Assembly: GCF_947498015.1 (NCBI RefSeq)
Contig: NZ_CANMIR010000001.1
Location: forward strand, 248,001-312,000
Reading direction: 5' to 3'
DNA length: 64,000 nt
Source of the DNA: an uncultured Neptuniibacter sp.
GTDB taxonomy: Bacteria > Pseudomonadota > Gammaproteobacteria > Pseudomonadales > Balneatricaceae
Below the pieces are notes generated by a model, which was not told where the DNA came from, searched no databases, and worked only from the letters and a program-made list of their open reading frames with translations. Shown here piece by piece: positions 27,640 through 37,221 of this stretch. The first letter of the stretch is position 1; each line of letters begins with the position of its first letter. Position numbers and translations under genes: made by a program.

Positions 27640-28755
27640 TCAGTCTTCCAGCAAAATTCTCAGCATACGGCGCAGAGGCTCCGCAGCCCCCCACAACAAC
27701 TGATCACCTACGCTGAACGCATTAAGGAACTCATCCCCCAGATTCATCTTACGCAGACGTCCTACTGGAATGCTAAGGGTCCCTGTCACTTTGGCAGGAG
27801 TAAGCTCTTGAGCCGTGATGTCACGCTCATTTGGAATCACTTTAACCCAATCATTCGCTTCAGCTATCATGGACTCAATCTCATCCATCGGTAGATTTTG
27901 CTTCAGCTTAATCGTGAACGCCTGGCTGTGGCATCGCATCGCACCAATACGAACACAAGTACCATCAATCGGGATCGGACTTTTATCCAAGCCCAAGATT
28001 TTGTTAGTTTCTGCGAACGCTTTCCACTCTTCACGGCTTTGACCGTTATCGAGCTTAGTATCGATCCAAGGAATCAGGGATCCGGCCAGCGGCACGCCAA
28101 AGTTATCAACAGGCATTGCATCACTGCGAATGGTCTCTGCTACCTGGCGATCAATATCCAAAATTGCAGAAGCCGGGTTTGCCAGATCAGTTGCGACTGA
28201 ATCTTTAATAATGCCCATCTGAGAGATCAACTCGCGCATATGGCGTGCACCGCCACCCGAAGCTGCCTGATAGGTCATGGAGGTCATCCATTCAATGTGA
28301 CCTGCGTTAAACAGGCCGCCTAGCCCCATCAACATCAGAGAAACTGTACAGTTACCACCAACATAGGTTTTAACACCGTTTGCCAGACCATCTTTGATGA
28401 CATTCATATTCACCGGATCCAGAACAATAATTGCCTGATCATCCATACGCAAAGATGATGCCGCATCGATCCAGTATCCGTTCCAGCCTGCTTCACGCAG
28501 CGCACCGTAAACCTGCTTCGTGTAGTCGCCGCCCTGACAGGAGATAATGGCATCCATCTGTTTTAACTCATCAATGGATGTTGCATCTTTCAGTGCCGGA
28601 ATCGTTTTACCAATATCCGGACCTGCCTGACCTACCTGGGACGTTGTGAAAAAAACCGGCTCTTCGATGTGATCGAAATCCCGCTCTTCCATCATGCGCT
28701 GCATCAGCACGGAACCAACCATTCCGCGCCAACCGACAAAACCTACACGCTTCAT
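27640..28755 (-). CDS. asd: Aspartate-semialdehyde dehydrogenase, E. coli type
   Basis: This is the canonical gammaproteobacterial Asd, 371 residues from ATG 28755. It opens with [21 protein letters not shown], has catalytic Cys136 in [12 protein letters not shown], and the active-site His region near [16 protein letters not shown]. The start was chosen because GGTGA lies 7 bases upstream and because the next upstream in-frame start would add a hydrophobic run found in no relative. It follows leuB after a gap of about 160 bases with a hairpin, so it may have its own promoter. Confidence 0.96.
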   Translation of the reverse strand: MKRVGFVGWRGMVGSVLMQRMMEERDFDHIEEPVFFTTSQVGQAGPDIGKTIPALKDATSIDELKQMDAIISCQGGDYTKQVYGALREAGWNGYWIDAASSLRMDDQAIIVLDPVNMNVIKDGLANGVKTYVGGNCTVSLMLMGLGGLFNAGHIEWMTSMTYQAASGGGARHMRELISQMGIIKDSVATDLANPASAILDIDRQVAETIRSDAMPVDNFGVPLAGSLIPWIDTKLDNGQSREEWKAFAETNKILGLDKSPIPIDGTCVRIGAMRCHSQAFTIKLKQNLPMDEIESMIAEANDWVKVIPNERDITAQELTPAKVTGTLSIPVGRLRKMNLGDEFLNAFSVGDQLLWGAAEPLRRMLRILLED

Positions 28756-28786
28756 TAAATTCACCAAATATATAGATATAAACAAC

Positions 28787-28816
28787 AAAGCCGGTACCGC
28801 CATCGATACCAGCTTT
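28787..28816 (-). terminator. Probable terminator after leuB
   Basis: On the minus strand AAAGC-GGTA pairs with TACC-GCTTT, with one interior mismatch, followed by GTTGTTTAT. The T tract is interrupted, so termination may be partial. It lies in the leuB-asd gap, between 28756 and 28919. Confidence 0.5.
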
Positions 28817-28919
28817 CGCAAACCCACTAAAACGGGTTACCTAATTATGCAACATTTAGGCTACATTCACTATCGCATTTGGCCTAATAACTGTGCCAAA
28901 TCACGACAACGGGTGGCTA

Positions 28920-30002
28920 TTACGCCTGCAGTGCAGCGATTACTGCATCACCCATCTCAGTACAGCTAACCTTCTGCATACCTTCAGACCAGATATCACC
29001 AGTTCGAAGGTTCTGATCCAACACAGCACTGACAGCCGCTTCAATACGATCTGCAGTTTCACCCGCACCAAAAGAGTATCGCAGCATCATTGCTGCAGAG
29101 ATAATGGTTGCAAGTGGGTTCGCCAGGTTCTGGCCTGCGATATCCGGCGCGGAACCGTGACAAGGCTCATACATCCCCTTACCGTTCACATCCAAAGAGG
29201 CAGATGGCAACATGCCGATAGAACCGGTCAGCATCGCAGCGGCATCGGATAGGATATCACCGAACATATTGCCGGTTACCATCACATCAAACTGCTTCGG
29301 TGCACGTACCAGCTGCATCGCAGCGTTATCTACATACATGTGGCTCAGTTCAACTTCTGGGTATTCCTTGGACAGGTCTTCCATGATTTCACGCCACAAT
29401 ACAGTTACTTCCAGTACGTTAGCTTTGTCTACAGAGCACAGACGTTTATCACGAGCCATCGCCGCTTCAAAGGCTACACGGCCGATACGACGGATCTCAT
29501 TCTCATCGTAAACATAAGTATTGTAACCTTCACGGATCCCCCCCTCTTTCTCACGAACACCTCGAGGCTGACCAAAATAGATACCACCGGTCAACTCACG
29601 TACGATCAGAATATCCAGACCGGAAACGACCTCTTCCTTCAACGTAGAGGCGTGAGCCAACTGCGGGTACAGGATAGCCGGACGCAGGTTACCGAACAGA
29701 CCCAGCTCAGAGCGGATACCCAGCAGGCCTTTTTCCGGGCGGATCTGAAAATCAGGGTTAGTATCCCACTTAGGACCACCCACAGCACCCAGCAGGATCG
29801 CATCAGCAGCCTTAGCCGCTTCCAGGGTTGCTTCCGGCAGAGGTACGCCATCAGCATCGATCGCAGCACCACCCACCAGGGCTTCGCTCAGCTCGAGACC
29901 CAGGTTATCCTGCTCGTTAACCAGCTTCAGCACACGGCTCGCCTGTGCAACGATTTCAGGACCAATGCCGTCACCCGGCAGAATCAGTACATTCTTAGAC
30001 AT
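28920..30002 (-). CDS. leuB: 3-isopropylmalate dehydrogenase
   Basis: LeuB oxidises and decarboxylates 3-isopropylmalate with NAD in leucine synthesis. The 360 residues show [11 protein letters not shown] at the N-terminus, the substrate loop with LFGNLRPA and [14 protein letters not shown], and the metal site [25 protein letters not shown]. The length is standard. It is the last gene of the leuCDB transcript, about 70 bases after leuD. Confidence 0.97.
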   Translation of the reverse strand: MSKNVLILPGDGIGPEIVAQASRVLKLVNEQDNLGLELSEALVGGAAIDADGVPLPEATLEAAKAADAILLGAVGGPKWDTNPDFQIRPEKGLLGIRSELGLFGNLRPAILYPQLAHASTLKEEVVSGLDILIVRELTGGIYFGQPRGVREKEGGIREGYNTYVYDENEIRRIGRVAFEAAMARDKRLCSVDKANVLEVTVLWREIMEDLSKEYPEVELSHMYVDNAAMQLVRAPKQFDVMVTGNMFGDILSDAAAMLTGSIGMLPSASLDVNGKGMYEPCHGSAPDIAGQNLANPLATIISAAMMLRYSFGAGETADRIEAAVSAVLDQNLRTGDIWSEGMQKVSCTEMGDAVIAALQA

Positions 30003-30075
30003 TCTTTAATTCCTTCAGTCGGGCAGTGAGACAAGCCCACTACCGTTCAATAATTAGTTCAGACCGGTTGCGACC

Positions 30076-30723
30076 TTACTTAATCGCATCAAACAACCAC
30101 GGTGCTTGTTTCCGGCGATTAGCTTCATACGCCTTAATATCATCCGCATGCTGAAGAGTTAACCCGATATCGTCTAAGCCATTCATCAAGCAATGCTTAC
30201 GAAAACCATCGATCTCAAATGCCATCTCTTCACCGGACGGGGTTACCACCACCTGACGCTCCAGATCGATCGTCAATTGGTACCCCTCAGTCGCGGCAAC
30301 TTCAGTGAACAGCTGATCAACCTGCTCTTCCGTAAGAACAATCGGGAGCAGACCGTTCTTAAAGCAGTTGTTGTAGAAGATCTCAGCATAGCTTGGCGCA
30401 ATTACTGAGCGGAAACCGTAGTCATCCAGCGCCCACGGCGCGTGCTCACGACTGGAACCACAACCAAAGTTCTCACGGGCCAGCAGTACACTGGAGCCCT
30501 GATAGCGAGGCTGATTCAGCACAAACTCTTCGTTCAGCGGACGACCCGTGCACTCCTGATCCGGCAGACCTTCATCCAGGTAACGCAGTTCATCAAACAA
30601 ATTTTTACCGAAACCGGAACGTTTAATCGATTTCAGGAACTGCTTGGGGATGATCATATCGGTATCGATATTGGCGCGATCCATCGGAGCGGCGATACCA
30701 GTATGCAGTGTAAACTTATTCAT
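30076..30723 (-). CDS. leuD: 3-isopropylmalate dehydratase small subunit
   Basis: LeuD is the swivel-domain partner of LeuC in the isomerisation of 2- to 3-isopropylmalate. The 215 residues include [22 protein letters not shown] and the loop [16 protein letters not shown], both typical. It lies 11 bases after leuC with no terminator between, as expected for a stoichiometric pair. Confidence 0.97.
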   Translation of the reverse strand: MNKFTLHTGIAAPMDRANIDTDMIIPKQFLKSIKRSGFGKNLFDELRYLDEGLPDQECTGRPLNEEFVLNQPRYQGSSVLLARENFGCGSSREHAPWALDDYGFRSVIAPSYAEIFYNNCFKNGLLPIVLTEEQVDQLFTEVAATEGYQLTIDLERQVVVTPSGEEMAFEIDGFRKHCLMNGLDDIGLTLQHADDIKAYEANRRKQAPWLFDAIK

Positions 30724-30734
30724 TATCGCTCTCC

Positions 30735-32156
30735 TTACTGCTCAATCAATTCACGAACATCAATAAAATGTCCTGTTACAGCCGCTGCCGCGGCCATCGC
30801 AGGGCTCACAAGATGCGTACGTCCACCAAAGCCCTGACGGCCTTCAAAGTTACGGTTAGACGTTGAAGCACAGTGTTCACCATTACCCAGCTTATCCGGG
30901 TTCATCGCAAGACACATGGAGCAACCCGGCTGACGCCACTCCAAACCCGCTTCGATAAAGATCTTATCCAGACCTTCTTTTTCAGCCTGCTCTTTTACCA
31001 GACCGGACCCCGGAACAACCAGCGCCTGAATAATATTGCCAGCCACCTTACGGCCCTCAACGACCTTCGCTGCATCTCGCAGATCTTCAATACGAGAGTT
31101 GGTGCAGGAACCAATAAATACACGATCCAGCTGAATATCCGTAATATTCTGATCCGCACTCAGCCCCATGTACTCCAGAGCGCGATTGATTCCATCAATC
31201 TTAACCTGGTCCGTTTCATTGTCAGGATTAGGTACCTGGGCAGAGACACCCACAACCATCTCTGGCGAGGTACCCCAAGTAACCTGCGGCTCAATAGCTG
31301 CACCATCGATCTCTACCACTTCATCAAATACAGCATCTGCATCAGAGACCAGATCCTTCCATGCATCTACGGCCGCATCCCACTGTTCACCTTTCGGCGC
31401 AAAAGGACGCCCTTCGAAGTAATCGATAGTATTCTGATCGACCGCCACCAGGCCAACACGGGCGCCAGCCTCGATCGCCATATTACTTACAGTCATACGA
31501 CCTTCCATCGACATATCACGGAACACCTGACCGCCGAATTCAATCGCATAGCCAGTACCACCAGCGGTACCGATAACACCAATAATATGCAGGATTACAT
31601 CCTTAGGGGTAACACCCAGGCCCAACTTACCATCGACCTTCACCAGCATGTTCTTCATCTTTTTGGTGATCAGACATTGAGTTGCCAATACATGCTCAAC
31701 CTCAGAAGTACCGATACCATGTGCCAACGCACCCAGCGCGCCCAGAGTTGCAGTATGGGAATCACCACATACAGCAGTACAACCCGGCAGTACTGCACCC
31801 TGCTCCGGAGCCATGACGTGAACGATGCCCTGATTCTGATCGTTCATTTTAAATTCGAGGATACCGAACTCATCACAGTTCGCATCCAGTGTTTTAACCT
31901 GGATTTTAGATACCGGATCAACAATCTGATCCACACCACCAGAACGCTCAGTCGTAGGTACGTTATGATCCGGTGTTGCGATATTGGCATCGATACGCCA
32001 TGGCTGACGGCCTGCTATTCTCAAACCCTCAAATGCCTGAGGTGACGTTACTTCATGCAGCACCTGACGATCGATATAGATCAAAGAACTTCCATCATCA
32101 TTGGTTCGAACCAGATGCGATTCGAACAACTTGTCATATAATGTTTTACCCGCCAT
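30735..32156 (-). CDS. leuC: 3-isopropylmalate dehydratase large subunit
   Basis: LeuC is the aconitase-type large subunit with a [4Fe-4S] cluster. The 473 residues include [14 protein letters not shown], the cluster ligands in [17 protein letters not shown] and in [10 protein letters not shown], and the C-terminal [17 protein letters not shown]. It heads the leuCDB operon. The 182-base region to the divergent LysR gene carries candidate operators. Confidence 0.97.
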   Translation of the reverse strand: MAGKTLYDKLFESHLVRTNDDGSSLIYIDRQVLHEVTSPQAFEGLRIAGRQPWRIDANIATPDHNVPTTERSGGVDQIVDPVSKIQVKTLDANCDEFGILEFKMNDQNQGIVHVMAPEQGAVLPGCTAVCGDSHTATLGALGALAHGIGTSEVEHVLATQCLITKKMKNMLVKVDGKLGLGVTPKDVILHIIGVIGTAGGTGYAIEFGGQVFRDMSMEGRMTVSNMAIEAGARVGLVAVDQNTIDYFEGRPFAPKGEQWDAAVDAWKDLVSDADAVFDEVVEIDGAAIEPQVTWGTSPEMVVGVSAQVPNPDNETDQVKIDGINRALEYMGLSADQNITDIQLDRVFIGSCTNSRIEDLRDAAKVVEGRKVAGNIIQALVVPGSGLVKEQAEKEGLDKIFIEAGLEWRQPGCSMCLAMNPDKLGNGEHCASTSNRNFEGRQGFGGRTHLVSPAMAAAAAVTGHFIDVRELIEQ

Positions 32157-32229
32157 GGGAACTCACCTCACAGTTATTCTGATACAAGCACACGTGGATA
32201 ATACAGGTGTACAAGCTTTATATACGGCT

Positions 32230-32258
32230 ATCGTAGTGCAGCGCCAACTACAACACAA
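32230..32258 (-). promoter_or_regulatory. Possible leuC promoter
   Basis: On the minus strand TTGTGT (32258-32253) is 17 bases from TACGAT (32235-32230), giving a leader of about 70 bases before leuC. The match to sigma-70 consensus is moderate. Confidence 0.3.
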
Positions 32259-32280
32259 ATTCATATTTATAATACTTTGC

Positions 32281-32326
32281 ATTCCAAATAGGAATAGTAT
32301 AAAAATGCATCGATAGACATCGATGC
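32281..32326. promoter_or_regulatory. Two palindromes in the leuC/LysR divergent region
   Basis: ATTCC-AAATA-GGAAT (32281-32295) contains a T-N11-A pattern that suits a LysR-type operator. GCATCGAT-AGAC-ATCGATGC (32307-32326) is a perfect 8-bp repeat just before the ribosome site of the LysR gene. It could be an operator or a hairpin in its mRNA leader. Confidence 0.45.
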
Positions 32327-32338
32327 GAGCAAAGGAAG

Positions 32339-33214
32339 ATGGACACCAACACCCTACAGGCCTTTCTTGCGGTAGCCGAGCAACAATCCTTCTCAAAAGC
32401 CGCCGATCACCTTTACCTGACTCAATCAGCGATCAGCAAACGCATCGCACTGCTGGAAGAACAGCTGGACAGCAAACTCTTTGATCGTATTGGAAGAACA
32501 GTGTCCATGACAGAAGCTGGCGCTGAACTACTACCCCGTGCACGGGACATTCTACTCCAACTGGATGATGCCAAACGTGCCATCAGTAATTTAGCCGCCG
32601 GAGATATTACCGGTAAGCTTTCTCTGGCCGCTAGTCACCATATCAGCCTGCATCGCCTTCCTCCTCTGCTTAAACATTTCAATGAAGCCTGTCCCAAGGT
32701 AGAACTTGACCTTCAATTTGCAGAATCAGAAGTCGCTTATGAGGGGGTGCTGAAAGGAGATCTGGAGCTGGCACTGATTACACTATCTCCTGAGCCTGAC
32801 CCCTCTATCCGCTCTGAAGTGATTTGGGATGACCTGTTACAATACGTTGTCTCCGCTGACCACCCTCTGGCCCACTCAAAACAGATAAACCTGGAACAGC
32901 TCACAAAGGTCAACGCAATTCTACCCGGAAGCAATACCTTCACTCGCACCCTGGTAGAGCAACTGTTCAAACAACACAATCTGGAACTTAATGTATCCAT
33001 GTCCACCAATTATCTGGATACGATTCGAATGATGGTCAGCATCGGTCTGGGCTGGAGCCTGCTACCAAAAAGTCTGGTTGGCGACGACTTACGGGTACTG
33101 GATGTCATCGATTCAGAGCCTGTTCATCGAAACTTGGGGATTATCTTCCATCGCAACAGAACTCAATCTAATGCCGCTAACTACCTCTTAAAAATACTCC
33201 TGTCTGAACGATAG
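32339..33214 (+). CDS. LysR-family transcriptional regulator, probably of leuCDB
   Basis: A 291-residue LysR regulator. The N-terminal winged HTH (about 1-60) reads MDTNTLQAFLAVAEQQSFSKAADHLYLTQSAISKRIALLEEQLDSKLFDR with normal spacing, and a periplasmic-binding-like effector domain follows. AGGAAG lies just before the ATG. In pseudomonads a LysR gene occupies the same place, divergent from leuC. LysR proteins usually control the divergent promoter and their own gene. The effector is unknown, with isopropylmalate a reasonable guess. Palindromes in the shared region support local control. Confidence 0.85.
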   Translation: MDTNTLQAFLAVAEQQSFSKAADHLYLTQSAISKRIALLEEQLDSKLFDRIGRTVSMTEAGAELLPRARDILLQLDDAKRAISNLAAGDITGKLSLAASHHISLHRLPPLLKHFNEACPKVELDLQFAESEVAYEGVLKGDLELALITLSPEPDPSIRSEVIWDDLLQYVVSADHPLAHSKQINLEQLTKVNAILPGSNTFTRTLVEQLFKQHNLELNVSMSTNYLDTIRMMVSIGLGWSLLPKSLVGDDLRVLDVIDSEPVHRNLGIIFHRNRTQSNAANYLLKILLSER

Positions 33215-33282
33215 GCTAATGTAAGCTTTTATCAGTTGTAATAAGATGGGAGGACTTGCGCATATTTCGGAGAATATTTCTG

Positions 33283-34269
33283 ATGGAAAAAAGTACTTTA
33301 TCACTTGAGGCCCTACTGGAAGCCCAAAAAGAGTACTGGGATAAGTTTACATCTGGCACCGATATAGAATCCCCTGAAAAGTGGGCAGAACAACTATCCA
33401 ACACCCAGAAGCAATTTCGCGAAAATGCACCCCAACAGTTCTCTCAGCTTCTGGATATACTCGGCGCACAATCATCGAACTTCACACAATACGGAGAGGA
33501 GCTGCTCAAGCAGTACCGTGAAGGCAGCGAAATTCACCTCAATGAGGCAGTAAGTAATTTCCAGAAATATATGCAGCAGCAAACAGGTGATGCCCTGATG
33601 CAACAGTGGCAACTACCTGAACAGTTTGCCTCACTGTTTAAAACCCATAGTTTCCGTGATGACCTTTTATTTGAAAATCCGTTTATCAGTGGTATGAAAA
33701 GCCTGCTTGAAACACCGGTCATCGGTGGTAATCGCGAAGCTCAGGAACAGATCAGAGAAGCGACAAAGCTGACCATCGAATACCAAGAAGCGCTGCAGGA
33801 ATATATCACCCACTACAATACAATCAATCAGAGCGCTGCCTCCAAAATGCTACAGACCCTGACCCATTCAGAGGAAAAAGTTGATGGGTTACAGAAGCTA
33901 CATGATATCTGGGTTGATGCTTATGAATCTGCTTATTCCGACACTGTTTTTACGGATGCCTACCAGCGTTCACACGGACGTATCAGTAATGCCCTGATGC
34001 AGCTGCGAAAATATGTTCAGGATGTCAGAGACATTCACTTCCAGTCTGTTGGCCTTGCAACACGTAAAGGGCTGGACACTGCACTACAAAGGCAGCATCA
34101 GTTGCGCAAAGAGATGAGAGTCAGTCGGCGTGAAGTTCAGGGGATGAAGCAGAGCCTCTCTGAAATGCAAAATGAACTGATGACCGAAACCGTTGCAGAA
34201 CTGAAAAAAGAGCTTGCCACTCTAAAGAAAGAAGTGGCCTCACTTAAAAAACAGATTAAAGAGGCATAA
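33283..34269 (+). CDS. phaE: PHA synthase subunit PhaE, class III
   Basis: PhaE is the non-catalytic partner that activates PhaC in class III polyhydroxyalkanoate synthases and sits on the surface of storage granules. The 328 residues are almost all helical and charged, with WDKFTSG early, a central AYESAYSDTVFTDAYQRSHGRISNALMQL stretch that is the most conserved part of the family, and a C-terminal coiled coil of about 80 residues ending in Lys-rich heptads. The ATG at 33283 has GGAG 10 bases upstream. The gene is followed three bases later by phaC. Confidence 0.88.
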   Translation: MEKSTLSLEALLEAQKEYWDKFTSGTDIESPEKWAEQLSNTQKQFRENAPQQFSQLLDILGAQSSNFTQYGEELLKQYREGSEIHLNEAVSNFQKYMQQQTGDALMQQWQLPEQFASLFKTHSFRDDLLFENPFISGMKSLLETPVIGGNREAQEQIREATKLTIEYQEALQEYITHYNTINQSAASKMLQTLTHSEEKVDGLQKLHDIWVDAYESAYSDTVFTDAYQRSHGRISNALMQLRKYVQDVRDIHFQSVGLATRKGLDTALQRQHQLRKEMRVSRREVQGMKQSLSEMQNELMTETVAELKKELATLKKEVASLKKQIKEA

Positions 34270-34272
34270 GAG

Positions 34273-35337
34273 ATGAGTGGATTTAATCTGGACCCGGCGA
34301 TCGTTGCGAACGAGCTATTTGAGTTTAACCGCAAGCTGCTCAAAAGTTATAACACGCTGTCTCAGCTCAAAGAGGTGGATGTAGATGCCACCCCCTATGA
34401 GGTGATCTATACCGAAGATAAATTGCGGTTACGCTACTACCGATCCAGTGCAGATAAATGCTGCGCCACTCCTCTCCTGATCTGTTACGCGCTGGTTAAC
34501 CGTCCCTACATGATCGATCTGGAAGCTCAGCGATCTATGCTACAGCGCCTGCTCGAACTTGGATTAGAAATCTATCTGATTGACTGGGGTTACCCTGATG
34601 CTGCAGATCGGTACCTTGATCTTGATGACTACATCAATGAATACCTTAACAACTGTGTTGATGAAGTTCGCAAGCATGCTCAAACAGAACAAACAAACCT
34701 TCTGGGTATCTGTCAGGGAGGTACATTCAGCCTCTGCTACACAGCGCTCAACCCTGAGAAAATAAAAAACCTGATTACCATGGTTACCCCTGTCGACTTC
34801 CAGACGGACGATAACTTGCTCTATCATCTGGCGAAATATGTTGATGCTGACCTTGCAGTGGATACATACGGCAACATCCCCGGCAGCATGCTCAATGATT
34901 CATATAACTCACTGATGCCGATGCGCTTAGGAGTCCAAAAGAATCTAGGCATGCCCAATCAACTGGAAAATAGAGAGAGCGCCTTAAGCTTTCTACGCAT
35001 GGAAAAGTGGATCTATGACAGTCCCGACCAGGCAGGAGAAGCGTTCCGTCAGTTTATCACCCAGTTTTTTCAACAGAACAAACTGATCAAAGGCGAAGCA
35101 CTGATCGGTGATAAACAGGTTAACCTGACTCAAATCAAGCAACCCCTGCTGAATATCTTTGGCAGTTTCGACCATCTGGTTCCCCCCAACGCATCAAAAG
35201 CACTGGCAGAACAGATCAGCTCCTCAGACTATCAGGAGATGGAAGTCAAAGCGGGCCATATCGGTGTATTCGTTTCTGGAAAAGCGCAGCACCAGGTAGC
35301 ACCAGCTATTGTTGAATGGTTGGCAGACAGGGATTGA
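34273..35337 (+). CDS. phaC: PHA synthase catalytic subunit, class III
   Basis: PhaC polymerises (R)-3-hydroxyacyl-CoA, mainly 3-hydroxybutyryl-CoA in this class, into storage polyester. It has 354 residues, the class III size. The alpha/beta-hydrolase nucleophile is Cys147 in LLGICQGGTFS, replacing the lipase Ser. A catalytic Asp lies in FGSFDHLVPP and the general-base His in AGHIGVFVSG. The segment LLICYALVNRPYMIDL is also typical. It follows phaE with a 3-base gap, so the two are co-translated. No phaA, phaB or phasin gene is present in the window. Confidence 0.95.
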   Translation: MSGFNLDPAIVANELFEFNRKLLKSYNTLSQLKEVDVDATPYEVIYTEDKLRLRYYRSSADKCCATPLLICYALVNRPYMIDLEAQRSMLQRLLELGLEIYLIDWGYPDAADRYLDLDDYINEYLNNCVDEVRKHAQTEQTNLLGICQGGTFSLCYTALNPEKIKNLITMVTPVDFQTDDNLLYHLAKYVDADLAVDTYGNIPGSMLNDSYNSLMPMRLGVQKNLGMPNQLENRESALSFLRMEKWIYDSPDQAGEAFRQFITQFFQQNKLIKGEALIGDKQVNLTQIKQPLLNIFGSFDHLVPPNASKALAEQISSSDYQEMEVKAGHIGVFVSGKAQHQVAPAIVEWLADRD

Positions 35338-35344
35338 TACCTGT

Positions 35345-35380
35345 CTGCGGCCCGCACCGCAGTATTAATTTCTTTCAACT
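35345..35380 (+). terminator. Weak terminator-like hairpin after phaC
   Basis: CTGCGG pairs with CCGCAG around a CCCGCA loop and is followed by TATTAATTTCTTT. The stem is short, so read-through into speD is possible. The remaining gap up to 35528 shows no further clear signal. Confidence 0.35.
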
Positions 35381-35528
35381 CAATACTGGTTAACTTTTTC
35401 TTCCTCCCGACGTAATTGTCTACTAAAATCGCGCGTCAGAATTTTATAGTGCTACTGGGCATTGCTATCCGATCCTTTCATCACCGAAAGATCCGATCTG
35501 CAACGACCACGATCCGGAGCTTACAATC

Positions 35529-36338
35529 TTGCCAACCAATGGAAAAATCAAGCTACAGGGTTTTAACAACCTGACTAAAAGCCTGAGCTTCTGTATTTAT
35601 GATGTCTGCTATGCAAAAACGCCTGAGCAGAAGGCAGAGTACATTGAGTATATTGACGAACAATACAGCGCAGAGCGCCTGACAGAGATCCTTAGCGAGT
35701 GCTGCGATATTATCGGTGCTAACATCCTGAATATTGCTCGCCAGGACTATGACCCTCAAGGAGCCAGTGTCACCATTTTGGTTGCCGAAGAGCCGATCAA
35801 AGATGCAGAGAACGTCGATACAACGGAAAAGCCTGGCCCACTGCCTGACTCAGTCGTGGCGCATCTGGATAAAAGCCATATCTGTGTACATACCTACCCT
35901 GAAGCACATCCAGATAATGGGATCTGCACATTCCGCGCAGATATTGAGGTCTCTACCTGCGGCATAATCTCACCCCTTAAGGCACTGAACTATCTGATTC
36001 ACAGCCTGGAATCAGATATTGTGACTGTCGATTACCGTGTGCGAGGCTTCACCCGCGATATTCATGGGGTAAAACACTACATCGATCATGATATCAACTC
36101 GATTCAGAATTTCTTCACACAAGATATTCACGATCAATATCAGATGCTGGATGTAAACGTTTACCAGGAAAATATCTTCCATACAAAGCTGATGCTTCAG
36201 GATGTTGACCTTAACACCTACCTTTTTGGCACGACCAAAGAGGAACTCTCGGATGCCGAAGTACAGCAGATAACAGAGCAGCTCTATAAAGAGATGTATG
36301 AAATATTTTATGGCCGCAACATGCCAGACATGAAATAA
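35529..36338 (+). CDS. speD: S-adenosylmethionine decarboxylase proenzyme, E. coli type
   Basis: SpeD decarboxylates SAM to give the aminopropyl donor for spermidine. The 269 residues closely follow the E. coli form, with [21 protein letters not shown] and self-cleavage at Lys115-Ser116 in [14 protein letters not shown], where Ser116 becomes the pyruvoyl group. It ends in [12 protein letters not shown] as usual. The only in-frame start that keeps the whole conserved region is a TTG at 35529, with GGAGC about 10 bases upstream, so expression may be modest. It sits between phaC and phaR, 2 kb from its partner speE. Confidence 0.96.
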   Translation: MPTNGKIKLQGFNNLTKSLSFCIYDVCYAKTPEQKAEYIEYIDEQYSAERLTEILSECCDIIGANILNIARQDYDPQGASVTILVAEEPIKDAENVDTTEKPGPLPDSVVAHLDKSHICVHTYPEAHPDNGICTFRADIEVSTCGIISPLKALNYLIHSLESDIVTVDYRVRGFTRDIHGVKHYIDHDINSIQNFFTQDIHDQYQMLDVNVYQENIFHTKLMLQDVDLNTYLFGTTKEELSDAEVQQITEQLYKEMYEIFYGRNMPDMK

Positions 36339-36339
36339 A

Positions 36340-36364
36340 AAAAGGCCGCTATCTGCGGCCTTTT
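36340..36364. terminator. Bidirectional terminator between speD and phaR
   Basis: AAAAGGCCGC and GCGGCCTTTT pair around a TATCT loop, with A and T tracts on both sides. It ends both convergent genes, whose stops lie next to it. Confidence 0.9.
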
Positions 36365-36366
36365 CT

Positions 36367-36837
36367 TTATTTAGTTTTATCTTCCGGCGGTTGCTCTGCC
36401 ATCGGATCTGAATCTTCTCCTGGCTGAAACATACCCCACATCTGCATATTTCGATCAGCAATTCGATTCATCATCGTTAATGGGTTAGCTGCCCCCATCA
36501 TTGTCTGCATCTGGTCACGGATTCGATCCTGATGCTCCAGAAAAGAAGCAATACTCTGCTCCAGGTATTGGCTCATCATCCCCTGCATACTATCCCCGTA
36601 AAAACGGATCAACTGCTGCAGTACCTGATTTGTCAATAAAGTCCCATGTCCTTGCGCTTCCTGCTCACTGATGATCTGCAGCAAGATATTACGCGTCAGA
36701 TCATTACCTGTTTTTGAGTCCTCTACTTTAAAAACTTCACCACTCAACACCAGTTGCTTAACATCATCTAAAGTGACGTAACAACTACGAGAAGTATCGT
36801 ACAAACGGCGGTTTGTATATTTTCTTAGAATACGCAA
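36367..36837 (-). CDS. phaR: Polyhydroxyalkanoate synthesis regulator PhaR
   Basis: PhaR binds DNA and also nascent PHA polymer, so phasin or PHA genes are repressed until polymer accumulates. The N-terminal domain opens with ILRKYTNRRLYDTSRSCYVTLDDVKQLV, the diagnostic DNA-binding motif, and continues with FKVEDSKTGNDLTRNILLQIISEQE. The C-terminal half is helical and rich in Met and Gln. At 156 residues it is of normal size. It lies next to speD and near phaEC, on the opposite strand, which supports a storage-granule role. The target sites cannot be told from this window. Confidence 0.93.
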   Translation of the reverse strand: MRILRKYTNRRLYDTSRSCYVTLDDVKQLVLSGEVFKVEDSKTGNDLTRNILLQIISEQEAQGHGTLLTNQVLQQLIRFYGDSMQGMMSQYLEQSIASFLEHQDRIRDQMQTMMGAANPLTMMNRIADRNMQMWGMFQPGEDSDPMAEQPPEDKTK

Positions 36838-36890
36838 TTCACTATCTCTCTCGTAACAATCCCTTGGTTTAAGCTGATCATGTGATCTGA

Positions 36891-37148
36891 TCAGTCATTT
36901 TTATTATCAGAACTACCGTAACCAGAAGTCATCATACCCATCATTAATTTTTGCAGTGCTTCCATAGATCCCAGCCCACTGGTCAAATAGGGTTTAAATA
37001 GTGTTAATGGATCATAGCCTTCGGCACCGGCTTCCATCTGTTCAGTGATCTTATCCATCATATCCTGCTGAAATTTCTGCACATCTGGTAACCCCAGGAC
37101 TTTGCGCAACTCCTCAGGGGACATATCAATATCAATCTTGAACTTCAT
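36891..37148 (-). CDS. DUF6489 family small protein
   Basis: An 85-residue protein that begins MKFKIDIDMSPEELRKVLGLPDVQKFQQDMMDKI, the pattern of DUF6489. It has a short beta strand, an acidic helix, a Leu/Pro turn and a Met-rich amphipathic helix, but no known activity. It lies 53 bases upstream of phaR on the same strand and could share its transcript. A role in storage-granule biology is therefore possible but unproven. The C-terminal tail is Gly/Ser/Asn/Asp-rich. Confidence 0.7.
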   Translation of the reverse strand: MKFKIDIDMSPEELRKVLGLPDVQKFQQDMMDKITEQMEAGAEGYDPLTLFKPYLTSGLGSMEALQKLMMGMMTSGYGSSDNKND

Positions 37149-37221
37149 AGCCTGACTCCTTTATCGGGCAGTACAATACCCTAATCCTATAGCAAAACTA
37201 CGGCAGTGCAAAATACCCAAA

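Noticed and set aside
29340-30029. Plus-strand ORF of 229 codons opposite leuB
   Set aside because: It is a shadow of leuB with no start signal and no family match.
30873-32045. Plus-strand ORF of 390 codons opposite leuC
   Set aside because: It is wholly antisense to a conserved leuC with all cluster ligands, and the translation has no recognisable domain.
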